Shown: piece after piece, positions 47,459 to 58,508 of the stretch
Numbering within the stretch: position 1 is the first letter of the stretch
How the letters are laid out: each line of letters opens with the position of its first letter
NCBI GenBank assembly: GCA_023213315.1
Contig: JAKCPI010012605.1
Location: 80,945 to 144,944, forward strand
Direction of reading: 5' to 3'
Length of the DNA stretch: 64,000 nucleotides
From: Euborellia annulipes
Lineage: Eukaryota > Arthropoda > Insecta > Dermaptera > Anisolabididae
The notes under the pieces: generated by a model
Databases searched by the model: none
Told to the model about the DNA's origin: nothing
Seen by the model: the letters and a program-made list of their open reading frames with translations, nothing else
Translations under genes and position numbers: made by a program

Positions 47459-48917
47459 GTGGATATGTCGAATAATTTTTGAGATATTCGTCTTCAAATT
47501 TATGTCGAATTTTATATTAAATAGTTTCAGCACATGTTATTACTGATTAAAATTAATGTTTTTCTTTGTTCAAGAATATAAATGACAACAAATAAAATAC
47601 ATTGAAAATGAAACAATGAAAATGAAAAAAAGATTTTAGTTTACTAAATACAACTGTATTATTCAAGCCAAACAAAAAAAAAATTTTCCAAAAGAAAAAG
47701 CTTTTATAATATAGATATATAAAATAATATATTAAAAAATGGGTAATATCCACGGTGTATTAACAATAAATGTAACACTCTTTTGAAATAATGGACTTGT
47801 TTAAGAGTAATTTATAGTCTATAAACTAAATTATAGCTCTTGTTATATTAATATAAATTTTAATAGTTCAACTCTTTAACTTATTGATTCTCGGTGTGAA
47901 CATTTTACGAACTTTACTGTTTGAAAGGTCAAAAGAAAATTGGTGATAAATGAAAATGTATTTTATTTGTTGTCATTTATATTCTTTTTGTTTAATTTCT
48001 TTATAGAAAAAAAAAAAGTTAAATAACAAAACATTAATATCATCTTTTGAAAAATGTTTTTCGTATCGCTTCATTTAATTTCTTCTTTTATTAATCGTTG
48101 AAATGAAAAAGGTTTATATTTAATCTTTTGAAAAAAAAATAAAAATTATTTTAAAAAATCACGAGAGAAAGAGAGAGATATTTAATTAATATGCTAGAAA
48201 TGGTTAGAATTATATAATTTATTCTAGCATGAGATGCAATGGGTTTGAAGTGAATTTTGAACAATGAGAAATGTAATAATGGATTGTTATTTAAAAAATG
48301 TGTAAAATGTGAGTGTTACTATATGCAAACAATAAAATTTAACTTATTGTTAAAATGAAGAATTTGATATTATTGTAATATATTTATAAATATCAGCCAA
48401 ACCCCATTTTTTGAAAAAAATAAGCCTACTGTTGATTTTTAGGCGGAATATATTTAAATCAAATTTAATAAAATCCCTTGAGGTAGGTAATAATAAAATT
48501 TTAATATGAGCCATGATTGAAGTTTCTATTTAAGTTCAAAAGGGATTAAGAAATAAAAAAACGTAATCTAGTCATGGCAAAATAAAATTATATTGATTTC
48601 GACCACTGAATCTATCTGGAATCAATCGCATTTGAAACGTGTTTAAATCAATGTCATAAAATGCAATAAAAATAGAAACGTAATGTATCCCCTATTTGCA
48701 TGTATCATTTATGGAAATTTTAATATAAAAAAAAGTCGATATAAATATGGATGAATATTCTAAAAGCAGCTAGCTCTATTAATAAGCTTAATTAGGAGGT
48801 GGCGTTTTTTTATTTTGATTTGAAACCAGGATTGGATAACGTTTTCTGCTTAGTGCAGAACTCCGATCCGAGGCTAATATATAAACATTTTAATAATAAT
48901 AAAAGTTCTATTTATTT
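47459..48917. other. AT-rich spacer
   Basis: Nothing recognised on either strand. Confidence 0.45.
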
Positions 48918-49722
48918 TCTAGACTTGAAGGGAAATTAGTTTTGAGACGGCAACTAATTTTACAACTAAGAGTATCGGGTTGCCTATTCTCAAGGAGCAA
49001 ACTTTTAATTGCTTTTCTTTTTAAATTTGCTTAACAATTTCATAATTATTATTATAAATTTTAAGGCAGATATAAAGTATATGATGATTATAAATTGATG
49101 ATGGGTTATTTATATATTTAATACTGGATACACGAACGATTTATTATGAAATTGGATTATTTTTGTTTTTGATTAGCAAGTTTAAAAAAAAATAAAGTGT
49201 GCTTCAAACAATTTTGAGGGCAAAACGAGAATATACATTTGAAAGAGCATCTAAAAAATAATTGATTTTTGAATTTTAATCAAAATCGTTAGAGCGAATT
49301 TTGAGAAAATCGAAAAAACTGAAAAAGTACATCAGTAAAGTACTAGTACTTTTTGGCCGATTTTGATTAAAAGCTTATTTTCTCGGTCCCGGGGGTGTTT
49401 AACTTAAATATAAAATTTCAGCCTCATAGCTCAATTCATTCATGCTTAAAATTGAACACACACACACAGACACACAGACAGACAGACCATGTCGCGAAAA
49501 CCACTTTTTTGGATTCAGGGGACCTCAAAACGTGAAGATCCATCAAAATCTCGACATCGAATTTTTGACATGAATCCAATACTTTCTCTCTATATATATA
49601 TTACATATATACATAGGTAAGAGAAAGTAAAAAGGCTCGCCTTAAAAGTTCGCCCCTTGAGAATAGGCATCCAATACCCTTAGATGTTAAATTGGTCGTT
49701 TCAAAACTAATTTCACTGGAAA
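48918..49722. repeat. Inverted repeat with an HLE in the loop
   Basis: Left arm GAAATTAGTTTTGAGACGGC and GGGTTGCCTATTCTCAAGGAG; right arm is the inverted counterpart at 49639-49722 (CCCCTTGAGAATAGGCATCC, TTTCAAAACTAATTTC). Arms about 83 bp with mismatches; it is split by the HLE at 49190. Confidence 0.65.
49190..49628 (-). mobile_element. HLE copy lacking its 3' hairpin
   Basis: It starts inside the element (AAAGTGTGCTTCAAAC) and ends with ATAGGTAAGAGAAAGT. It sits in the loop between inverted arms at 48918-49000 and 49639-49722. Confidence 0.7.
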
Positions 49723-49925
49723 ATAAATGAGATATAGGAAAATTGAAAAAAATTAAATTAAAAACACTAGGTTATCAAATTTCAAAAATTTAATATTTTT
49801 CAACTCTTAATGTACAAAGTAATCTTTGAAACTCGATAACTTAGTAAATAAAGAAATAAATGAATAAATACTTGGTTATATGTTTTTGATAACTTAGTGT
49901 TTTTAAATAAAAATTTTTCTATATA

Positions 49926-50191
49926 CCATCTATTGAAATAGTATTGAGACTAAAGCCCGGTAGTTAGGCAGCCCAAACGGCACACGCTCACTAGACTTTT
50001 TGTCTGATTAAAACAATTAAATAATTTTTATTTCGATATATCTTGAAATTTATATTAAAAAGATAAATTTTATGGTTATTATTTTGTTCAGCCTATTGTC
50101 TGCTTTGAAAAAGGTATTTATCACACAGACAAGCTGCCATTTGGGTGGCCTAACTACCGGGCTTTAGTCTGAATACTATTGCAATAGATGG
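49926..50191. mobile_element. TA-flanked MITE, CTATTGCAATAG family
   Basis: TA|CCATCTATTGAAATAG to CAATAGATGG|TA, 266 bp; subterminal motifs as in the other copies. Confidence 0.8.
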
Positions 50192-50193
50192 TA

Positions 50194-51706
50194 CATTAAA
50201 GTGGAATCAACGTTTGATGGTTTAAATTTTAAGTTTTTTTTTAGCTTATAATTTAAAATTATTATTATAAATTTTCTTTGACTTTTTAACAGTAAATATG
50301 ATTTTTTATATTAGGAAATCTATGGTAATGTATGCATACGCTCAATATACGTGTGATTAAATGATTAGAATGCCAAGTAGCAAATCTAATAATTTTTTTT
50401 TTTTTTTTTGTGATCCCTAATAAATATTCATGACGGACACGGTTAAAAGGAAAATAATTTTTCAATATAATTTATAAATGTCTCTTCATTTTTTGACCAA
50501 TTATTTTCATTTACCATAATTTTTGGGATAAATAAAAGTGAAATATTTTATAAAATAGGTATAAAAATTTTAAAATCAAAAGTATGCAATGCATCTAGAG
50601 GAAATGAGGTCAAATCAATAAACAAATGTCACATGAGAAAACGTAAACATTATCTTTTACTATAATTTTAAATAAATGCACGAATTTTCACTCATCAATA
50701 CTCAATAAAATATAAATAAAAAATAAGCATTTCTAAAAATTTAACAAAAAAAATATTATATCATGCCATTCTAATATAATTTTGAAATTTGTTATAAGAA
50801 ATAATAAAATTTGTTTTGAATATATTTTTTTTTTTAGATTGGAATTATAACCAGTTGTTTTGGAAGTTAGTACTAGAACCTCTTAAAGTATGAAATTCCA
50901 GTACCAATACATTCAGTTTAAAATACTGGAAGTGGCCTACTTCAGAGTACTTTTGGTACAGCTATGATTATGATTGATCTTAAAATAAGATATGCTATTT
51001 AAAAAATGCCCGTGTATAATTATTGTGTAATTAAAGAAAACATTCATAATATTGTTTTGATATTAATTAATAACGGATTTGTTAAAGTTTAAAACAATCC
51101 ATGAATCAGAACCAAAAGATATTTTTGGTTATAATTTAAAATATAGAAATTTTATAATGTGTTGGAGATAAATTATTAACCAGGAATGGATGGGAAATTT
51201 CGAAATTTGTTTAACTAATTGCTTATTAGGCATAGAATCTTGTTTGTCAAAGTTGATTTGACGTGGGAAATGTTTTGAAAAAACGGTTTAATACTTTGTT
51301 AGAGATGTTTTCTTATAAAAGGATTCTTATATCAAAGAGACCTTAGATAAAAAAAAAAATGAAAACATTTTAACAAAGCTAAAATCCACTTTTACTCAAC
51401 AAAAATCAATAGGTTCGCTATAAAAAAATGGCTTTTCACTTTTGTTGGAACGTTAAATTTTATAGATTTGGATAAAAATGCAGTCTTTATTATAAAATAA
51501 ATATTTAATTTGTTTAATAAAGTTGATTTTTTTTTGTGGCCTATATAAATAATAATCTAATAAACATCCTCTTTCTATTGTTAACCTTTTGATATGGATT
51601 GTTAAAATATTTTGTCAATAAACATTCTAATATTGCAGCAAAATCAATATGAAAATAAATAAAGTGTACAAAATAAAAATTAAATTATTTAAAACTATAC
51701 AAGCTA
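50194..51706. other. AT-rich spacer
   Basis: Nothing recognised on either strand. Confidence 0.45.
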
Positions 51707-51714
51707 ATCCATGT

Positions 51715-51926
51715 CAGTGGCGTAACTACAGGGAAGAAACCCCTCCCGGCGCTTTAAGGGGCCTCTTTAAAAATGTATGTATTTATTATTTAAATAAAAA
51801 CAAATCATATATTTAATTAACTTTTTTTTTGTTTATAGATATCGTTTAAAAATATTAAAATATAAAATAAAAAAATGTTAGTACCCGAATTTGCTTATGG
51901 GCCTAAAAAATCTAGTTACGCCACTG
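51715..51926. mobile_element. hAT-type MITE, 8 bp target duplication
   Basis: CAGTGGCGTAACTACAGGG and its complement (TAGTTACGCCACTG) at the ends; ATCCATGT/GTCCATGT flank it. Confidence 0.8.
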
Positions 51927-52251
51927 GTCCATGTATTATAATAATTAAATAATGTTAATTCATTAAATTATTAAAATAATAAATGGTGAAATTTGTAAAT
52001 GGAATAGAAAAAAAAAGTCAATAAATTTAATTCAAATATTTTTTACATTATTATATTTTAAAAAATATTGAAAATTCAAATATATTAAACTTGTAGATAA
52101 GGTTAATAAAATAGTGTGTTAAAAGTTTTGGAGTGTGAAAGCTGAATGCTTAATCAATATAAGCCCGAAATAGGTTATGATAAATTTGTTGCTGCCGAAA
52201 AAAAAAAAAAATAAAATATATTATTGACATGATCTCTCAACTTACTTGAAC

Positions 52252-52556
52252 GAGACTATCGGCGAGTTCAAACCCTAAATGAATTTGCTAGATTTTTAGC
52301 ATACTGTTTGTAATGACGAGAAGCCGCAACTGCCAAGAACTGAGTGGCCGAAACGAGCTTAGCTGAGAGCCGGCAATGTCGCGCAAGCGCACGACTTACT
52401 TCATGCACGTGGCCCCCATTCATTGTAAACCATTTGCAACATTGTATGGCTTCCAAAGGGATGAAGGTAGTGGGAGAGCAAAGGCCGGGTGACTTTCAAC
52501 CGCGAGAGGAGAGGCAACGCCAATGCCACTGCCACCGACACCACCATCCTAGCAAA
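52252..52556 (-). other. CpG-rich block, possible exon or promoter
   Basis: This roughly 300 bp block is balanced in base composition inside AT-rich DNA. On the minus strand it starts after a fair acceptor (TTATTTTTGCTAG) and contains two GTAAGT donors, at 52399-52394 (GAA|GTAAGT) and 52251-52246 (CAA|GTAAGT). No frame stays open from acceptor to either donor. One frame has 42 codons to a stop (ending LWKPYNVANGLQ), another a 46-codon ATG frame, and a third ATG (52456) opens 62 codons reading MEAIQCCKWFTMNGG and crosses the first donor. On the plus strand CGCGCAAGCGCA (52379-52390) resembles an NRF-1/Ewg site. A first exon with promoter, or a terminal exon, are both possible. Confidence 0.3.
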
Positions 52557-53139
52557 AATAATTAGTCTAACTAATATCGACTATTTTAATTTATATTTGA
52601 GATAGTTTGTCTAATAAAACCAATCATAGAATTAATTTAAGCTGACAATAACGTCGAAAACTAGGAAGATGTGAATATGGATAAGAATGAAAAGAAACAA
52701 TAAAAGAAATCTCAAGGGGGATTACATCAGTGGAGTGTAAAAAAAGACTAGTTATTTGACAGAGAAGAGTAGGACAACAAAGAATCTATACTTATAAAAC
52801 TCTTGCTTTAGTAATTAATGTAGAATCAAAATGAATGAAAAATCTGGGTGGTGGTATGACCCCAAACCCAAGACTGTAGAAGCTAAGAAAGAAGAAAATT
52901 TCGTGAAGGTTTCCTGCTTAATTAACCGAAACAATTAGAGTTAAAATGTTTTAATCAGAACTGTCTATTCAAGCAGTGATTCAAGCTCCGGACACAATTT
53001 AAATACAAATTATAAAGAAGCTTTAGTTAAGAATCTCTATTTATATCTGAAGAAAGTAACAGAAGTTGCTTTTTGAGGTTGTGGCAGTGATGTGATTATA
53101 ATGGAAAATTTGAGATATCAGCCAAATATTTTTGATAAT

Positions 53140-53195
53140 TTTGCCTGCCCTGAGGATGAGTGCGACTAAGTCTCGAAACGTCGGAAACAAAATAT
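53140..53195 (+). ncRNA. Small hammerhead-like motif
   Basis: CTGAGGA (fits CUGANGA), stem II GAG/CTC with an inner GAC/GTC, then GAAAC and GTC. There is no clear fold-back around it, though flanking TTTGCCTGCC gives little stem I. Confidence 0.4.
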
Positions 53196-53374
53196 AAAGT
53201 TTTTTTAATTATACATAGCTACTGTTTCTGAGAAGGTTCCTGTCCAATCGTCTATTTCAACATCTTGAGCTATCCATTTCAAGAAGTTATAATTAAATGA
53301 CATCCAAGTGACTGTGGTAATTTTAAGAGAGGATAAATGTATGCAGAAGCAGTCTATAAATGCTGGTTCTAATC

Positions 53375-53425
53375 ACCGGAGAAGTTTCGGTTCTTTTATT
53401 TAAGAGTAATCCTCGGTCAGATTAG
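53375..53425 (-). ncRNA. Decayed small hammerhead
   Basis: Minus strand CCGAGGA, a weakened stem II ending AAGAACC, GAAAC, TTC: two departures from the consensus. Confidence 0.35.
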
Positions 53426-53449
53426 GAAACTCTAAGCAATATTTATTTT

Positions 53450-53515
53450 TTTAATCTAAGGACTGAGAATGGTTCTTAAATAAAAGAACCGAAACGTCTC
53501 TGGTGATTATAACCT
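53450..53515 (+). ncRNA. Decayed small hammerhead with perfect stem II
   Basis: CTGAGAA instead of CTGANGA, stem II GGTTCTT/AAGAACC (7 pairs), GAAAC, GTC. Confidence 0.45.
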
Positions 53516-53580
53516 GAGTTCAGAGCCTATTTATTGGCTGCTTCTGACTAAATTTACCCAATCTAAAAATAAGTAACTTC

Positions 53581-53594
53581 AATTTAAAAAATAT
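53581..53594. repeat. Target duplication, left copy, of the LINE
   Basis: AATTTAAAAAATAT, identical to 54189-54202 at the other end of the LINE tail. Confidence 0.8.
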
Positions 53595-54188
53595 CGCTAT
53601 TTTGGCTCGAGAGTCGCTGATGATGGGGAACCAACGGATGAGATTGCCGGGCGTATAAATGCCAGTTGGCTTAAATAGCGAGAATGCACCGGAATCTTTT
53701 GCGACCGACGGATGCCGATTTATTTGAAGTCGGCAATCTACCGGACCGTCGTAAGGCCGGTTGCTCTGTATTCGACCGAGACATGGGCCTCCACGAAGAG
53801 AAGGGAATCGGCACTGCATGTGATGGAGATGCGGATGGCCAGGTAGTCACTTGGTGTCACCAGACTTGACCGCATCCCAAACGATACCATCAGGGGCAGG
53901 TTTGGCATTGCGCCAATCACTGACAAAATGCTCGAATGGCGTCTCCGCTGGTTTGGACATGTCGTACGCCAAGAGAGTAGTGGTGTGGCGAGGACGGCGT
54001 ACGATATGGGGCTCCTCGGACGACAACGCAGAGGAGCATTTAGGATGACTTGGCTTAAACTGGTCAGGAGAGATATGACCGAGCTTGGCCTGTCGGAGAT
54101 AACAGCATTGGATAGGGGGGAGTGGTGAAGGAGAATAAGGTCAGCCGACTCCGCACCACGGGAATAATAAGGGCGAGGACAGAAGAAG
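53595..54188 (+). mobile_element. 5'-truncated RTE-type LINE, C-terminal reverse-transcriptase tail
   Basis: A single reading frame from about 53601 gives FGSRVADDGEPTDEIAGRIN, then SAIYRTVVRPVALYSTETWA, GVTRLDRIPNDTIRGRFGIA and RLRWFGHVVRQ. These are hallmarks of the region after the reverse-transcriptase core in RTE-like and related arthropod LINEs. Two in-frame stops, both TAG where family members usually have Trp (WLK-stop-RE and MAR-stop-SLGV), and loss of everything upstream show it is dead. The 3' end is a GAGGACAGAAGAAGAAG tail. A perfect 14 bp target duplication (AATTTAAAAAATAT at 53581-53594 and 54189-54202) brackets it, so this is one target-primed insertion truncated at 594 bp. 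Confidence 0.85.
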
Positions 54189-54202
54189 AAGAATTTAAAA
54201 AA
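54189..54202. repeat. Target duplication, right copy, of the LINE
   Basis: AATTTAAAAAATAT directly after the GAAGAAG tail; matches 53581-53594. Confidence 0.8.
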
Positions 54203-54260
54203 TATTAATTGTCGCGACTGCCTGACTTCTTGTCAAAGAAGTTAATAGGTAGTCTGGAGA

Positions 54261-54583
54261 CAGTGGCGTATTCAGGGGGGGGGGGGGGGGGGCCCGCCCC
54301 CCCCCCCAAACCCCTCAAAAAAAAAAAAATTTTTTTTTTTTTTTATTTTTTTAATAATTATTTTTTATAAAACCTAAAAAAAAAAAAAAAAAAAAAAAAT
54401 AAAAAAAAATTAATAAAAAAAAAATAAATTTTAAATTAATTTTTTTTTTTTTTTAAATAAAAAAATTTAATTTTTTTTTTTTTTTTTTTTTTTTTATATT
54501 TTAAAAAAAATTTAATTTAAAATTTTTTTAAAAAAAAAAAAAGGGAGGAAAAAAAAAGGGTGGGCCCCCCCCAAAAAACCCCG
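54261..54583. mobile_element. hAT-type MITE with homopolymer-only interior
   Basis: CAGTGGCGTATTCAGGGG at the left; TCTGGAGA duplicated exactly at 54253-54260 and 54584-54591. The interior is runs of G, C, A and T and the right TIR is unrecognisable. This may be consensus failure in the assembly as much as biology. Confidence 0.65.
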
Positions 54584-54699
54584 TCTGGAGATAACACGAG
54601 TTGAGTTTATCTTATTAAGAATCAATTTTTTAATTATATTAGCTATTTGTTTTAACCACCTGATTAACAGTCTATTAAAATGCCTAAATGCAAAGCCTA

Positions 54700-55041
54700 T
54701 CAATAAACAAAATATAGTAGAATTTTAATTTCCTGTTTTGATATTACTAAAAATGGAAGCTGTATTGAAATTTGGTGAAAGTCTGAAAATTCAATTTTTG
54801 AGTTAAGCCTACCAAGCGATGTTAAAACGTCTTCCCTTTTGAGTGTCAAAGTGGCGAAAAGATATTTCCATTCTTTGATATTGATTCTGGCAAATCCATT
54901 TGTTGCCCGGTTATTTAAATGTATTATGTTTATAATTTCAAAGGCCTTTTCTCGAATTGTTGAATTTCGGACTTTCGGCACTATATTCTTAGCAGGCGAT
55001 ATGGTCGCACATTTTTTATTTAAATGTTTAAATGTATACAA
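54700..55041 (-). CDS. 113-codon open frame, unidentified
   Basis: An ATG at 55041 opens 113 codons containing NNRATNGFARINIKEWKYLF and ATLTLKREDVLTSLGRL. The composition is varied and rich in charged residues, unlike the Phe/Leu/Ile runs translated from AT-rich spacer elsewhere, so it may be a relic of a real protein or transposon ORF. I recognise no domain. No splice sites or partner exons were identified. An opposite-strand frame also stays open over most of the span, which weakens the case. Confidence 0.25.
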   Translation of the reverse strand: MYTFKHLNKKCATISPAKNIVPKVRNSTIREKAFEIINIIHLNNRATNGFARINIKEWKYLFATLTLKREDVLTSLGRLNSKIEFSDFHQISIQLPFLVISKQEIKILLYFVY

Positions 55042-57342
55042 AATTCCAATTTCGAATGATGACTAAAAATATCATTTTAAAGAATTACATATCCTTTAAT
55101 TTGATATTTTTATATCTGTGTCGATCAGATTTAAATAAAAATAAAAAACGTGTCTCTGATAAAAATAACGTCTTTGAGTTTATTAAAAGAGCGAGTTGCT
55201 AAAAGGATATATGTGTTTACAAGGCCGAGAGGGTATTATTAATTTTGTTGACTTAAGGGGTTATTTCTATTTTGAGACCCGGAATCGAATCCTGTCAGAT
55301 TCCGATCAATATCTTGAACTCTTCCTGTGATATGTACCGTACATGTGAATTTTGTCAGAATACAAGACACAGGCTTGTTAGTTGCCTTTGATAAATGATA
55401 TCACGTTTAAAGATAATAGATTTTCTTCTCCTTTATGGCAAGTTATTAAAGGAAATTATATTTATATCAAACTCATATATCATTCTACTTTTGTTCTTAT
55501 AAAAATATTATACTTAAACATTAAGAATAAGTAAAAAATGTCTACTAAATTTTAGGTCATATTGAAAATTAAATTAATTAATAAGAATGGGATAATAATT
55601 GTCCATTGACAGTATCTCAATAGCATCATTGATCTTACTCGAACTACCTAATTTAGCTTAAGAGAATTTGTATCATATGCGGGCTTAATTAGATCGTTTG
55701 TTACGCTCTATTATAAAGTAAATAGAGACCAAAAATATTATAGAAATAAAATTTAAGAGAGTATGATACAGAAAGTCGAGGGGAATTTGGGATTGAAGAG
55801 ATCGATTAGTCCAAAATTATTAAAAATGAAATTTGTATTGAGTTTTGTTTGGTTCTGTATATATATATATATATATATATATTCTGATTCTCTATATTGC
55901 TATTCTGATCTGCGGAATGCAATTTTTACTTTGTTTCATAGTGAACATTATTAACTAGGTAGAGCCTTGTTTGAAAAGGATGGAATTTTTCAATCAATGC
56001 TCAAATAGACTGTTCATTAGCCAGTCAATATATCGGTTTAAGATAGCAAGTTTGCGAGATATGTTTGGGTTTAAGATTGGGCATTGGAGTCGAACCAGGA
56101 CCTCCACGCATCGCGGCGGGTGGACTACAGATAAATAATTACATCTACCTTATAGTTCAAAAGTGCAGTACTCGAAGAACATTCCCAGCGTGTAACATCA
56201 AATGGCGAAATTGCAAAAATGAGCACTGAAACAAAAATTCAAAAAAAAAAACTTAAAAGATGTTATTCCACTGTAATAACATCACAGCCACAATCTCAAA
56301 ATCAATTAAAAGATGTTTGTTTTATTTTAATTCTAAGTCATAGATATATTATCAAAACCTTTGATCGGACTCATTATTCAAGGAAAATGTACAATTTAAT
56401 TAATTAAAATTGAGAATTATGTTATACTGTTGAATTAAAAGTCTACTCGCTCCCAGGAAATGACCACGAAATCTCTAGCTTATCCTGGGTGTGATTCAAA
56501 TAACTCAGCCCACCGAACTTTATGGCACACAGGTAAGCTGGAGGTTCCAGGTTCAATTCTTGATGGCACATTGGATTCAACAACAAATATAAATCTTAAT
56601 TAGAAAATGGTAAAAACCTATTCATTTGGGTTTAGGTCTTGTTTATTTTTTTATTAAATAAAATGAATTTGGCAATCAGTCCTTTGCAAAAAAGAAAAAA
56701 AGTGAAGTTAATTAATTAATTCCTTTTCAATAATTATCCAGGGATAATTAGAATACACATGTCAATGAACTTTACTTTTAAATTATTTTCTCTATTATAG
56801 TCTTGTAAGTTGTGTATTCATTGAATTAAAATGTTTTCCCAATCATATATGATTATAATGATCTGAGGGAGAGCAAACTTATTTAGAGATAAATAATACA
56901 ATTGAGTTAAATTGACATTATTGTAGGATATAAAATTGTTTATGGAAGCATCATCGATTTCAATTTAACTGCAATGTAATTAATAAAACGATTAAATAAT
57001 AGGGAAACTTCTTTTTAGAACTGTCAAAATAATAGTAGATGATATGATTAATTTTAATCAGTAATATTTTTTTGAAAAATATTTAATAATAAAAACAAAC
57101 TCTCGATTAGTACTTGGAGCCAACCACAATATATCTATCCTTCAGCTGGGTGGTTAAAAAAAAAAACTTTTTTAGATTTTGACCAGGGCACTGGTGTTAA
57201 AACTGTCCAAAATTGGTTTCAACCACAAAATTTATTTCAATTGTATTGGATACCAATCAAAGAAGTCTAAATAGCCTCCAATACCGATAAAGGCCTTAAA
57301 TAAAATAGAATATATATATATATAGGTCTATCCTGACACAAC
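55042..57342. other. AT-rich spacer with tRNA-like scraps
   Basis: tRNA-like pieces near 55280, 56090 and 56550, a (TA)n run at 55857-55880; otherwise nothing recognised. Confidence 0.4.
56085..56145 (-). other. tRNA-like fragment
   Basis: The minus strand has GGAGGTCCTGGTTCGACTCC and CCACCCGCCGCGATGCGTGG, the latter resembling an anticodon arm. Similar T-arm-like pieces are at 55272-55290 (minus) and 56550-56572 (plus). Confidence 0.3.
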
Positions 57343-57396
57343 ATCTGGTGTGACAAGCACAGAACACAACTTTCAATTAGAGAATGTAAGAGAAAG
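57343..57396 (+). mobile_element. HLE 3'-hairpin fragment
   Basis: ATCTGGTGTGACAAGCACAG through ACAACTTTCAATTAG to GTAAGAGAAAGTT: one and a half strands of the 3' hairpin, without body. Confidence 0.55.
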
Positions 57397-58186
57397 TTTC
57401 ATAACTTCCAACTTTTAATTGAAACTATTGGTCCGAAATTCCTGTAAATATAAAATTATTTGTTTATTTTGGTTATTTTTAAGGTCAGTTTTTTAGATCT
57501 TCCATTTCTGTATAATTTATGTTTTAGGTAATTATGTAATTTTCCAGAAATTTAAGCATTCTATATGTTTATTTTAATAAAAACCACTGGTCAAAATTGG
57601 AATAAACCCAGGACGGTTAAAATCGGTGGTTTTAACCACCTTGGTTTTAACCGAACCACCCTGTCCTTGAGGCAATACTATAAGAAAAGGGAATTGCCCT
57701 TTCTGTGTAATTAAAATGATTTCCTTTATTTTTTGTAAAAACGCTAGTTTTGAGGAGTGTATGTCCGTATATGAAATTATCATGGGTAAATAAAAGTAGA
57801 TCCTGAAAGGTAAACAAATATCCAAATCCAAATGAAATATGATGGCAAAAAAATTTCCAAACTTGTTTATTAATTCTACATAGAAAAGATGTGCAATGAC
57901 TTGAGGACATACCAAAATGGGGATTTAAAAATAAAAAACATCACAAGATTTTATTTTAATTGCTTTTTGATTATAGAAAATATTGCAGAAAATTGAAATC
58001 TATTTTTTAGCTTGGAGACATATGAATTAGCACTTTCAGTATCCCTATACTGAGGAGGCTTTAATTTAAAGGTGCATTCTGTACTTGTTTACCAGAATAT
58101 ATATACAAATCAAATTTTTAAGTATTAAAATGATAGACAGGAAGAGAGGATGTCAGCCAAAAGGAGAGCTTCAATCGAATAAAAAT

Positions 58187-58248
58187 CTCAATTCAGAAGA
58201 CGTTTCGGTTTTACTTAAATAAATCCATCATCAGTTCTTAAGAGATTA
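58187..58248 (-). ncRNA. Small hammerhead ribozyme, intact core
   Basis: Minus strand: AAGAA, CTGATGA, stem II GG-TTTA/TAAA-CC with one A-A mismatch, GAAAC, GTC, TTCT closing stem I. Confidence 0.7.
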
Positions 58249-58442
58249 TTGGCAATCTCAAGGTGTACACCATCGAGATGCAGATAGAGATGTTATATAT
58301 AAACATATACAAAATTATATAAAAATACAATATTTGCATATCATATCAGATGTCATATGTTCATCAGTCAACATATAATTTAGTATATGTTTATATATAT
58401 AAAATGTATCTGCATCTCGATGGTGTACACCTTGAGATTGCC

Positions 58443-58508
58443 AATAATCTCTTAAGAACTGATGATGGATTTATTTAAGTAAAACCGAAACGTCTTCTAG
58501 ATTGAGAT
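58443..58508 (+). ncRNA. Small hammerhead ribozyme, intact core
   Basis: Mirror copy: CTGATGA at 58459-58465, GAAA at 58487-58490, GTC ends at 58494. Stem I AGAA/TTCT continues as CTC/GAG beyond an internal loop. Confidence 0.72.

Larger units (their letters stand above)
53342..53548. mobile_element. Compact ribozyme-bearing fold-back
   Basis: Arms GCAGAAGCAG / CTGCTTCTGA and AATCACCGG / CTGGTGATT enclose two hammerhead-like motifs facing each other (53375-53425 on minus, 53450-53515 on plus). Both keep a long stem II and GAAAC. Confidence 0.65.

Noticed and set aside
52345..52365. GGCCGAAACGAG as a hammerhead piece
   Set aside because: The GAAAC lacks a GUC and there is no CUGANGA with a stem II at the required spacing.
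57574..57915. 113-codon frame on the minus strand rich in Ile, Phe and Leu
   Set aside because: An overlapping frame is also open, composition is that of AT-rich spacer, and no motif is visible.
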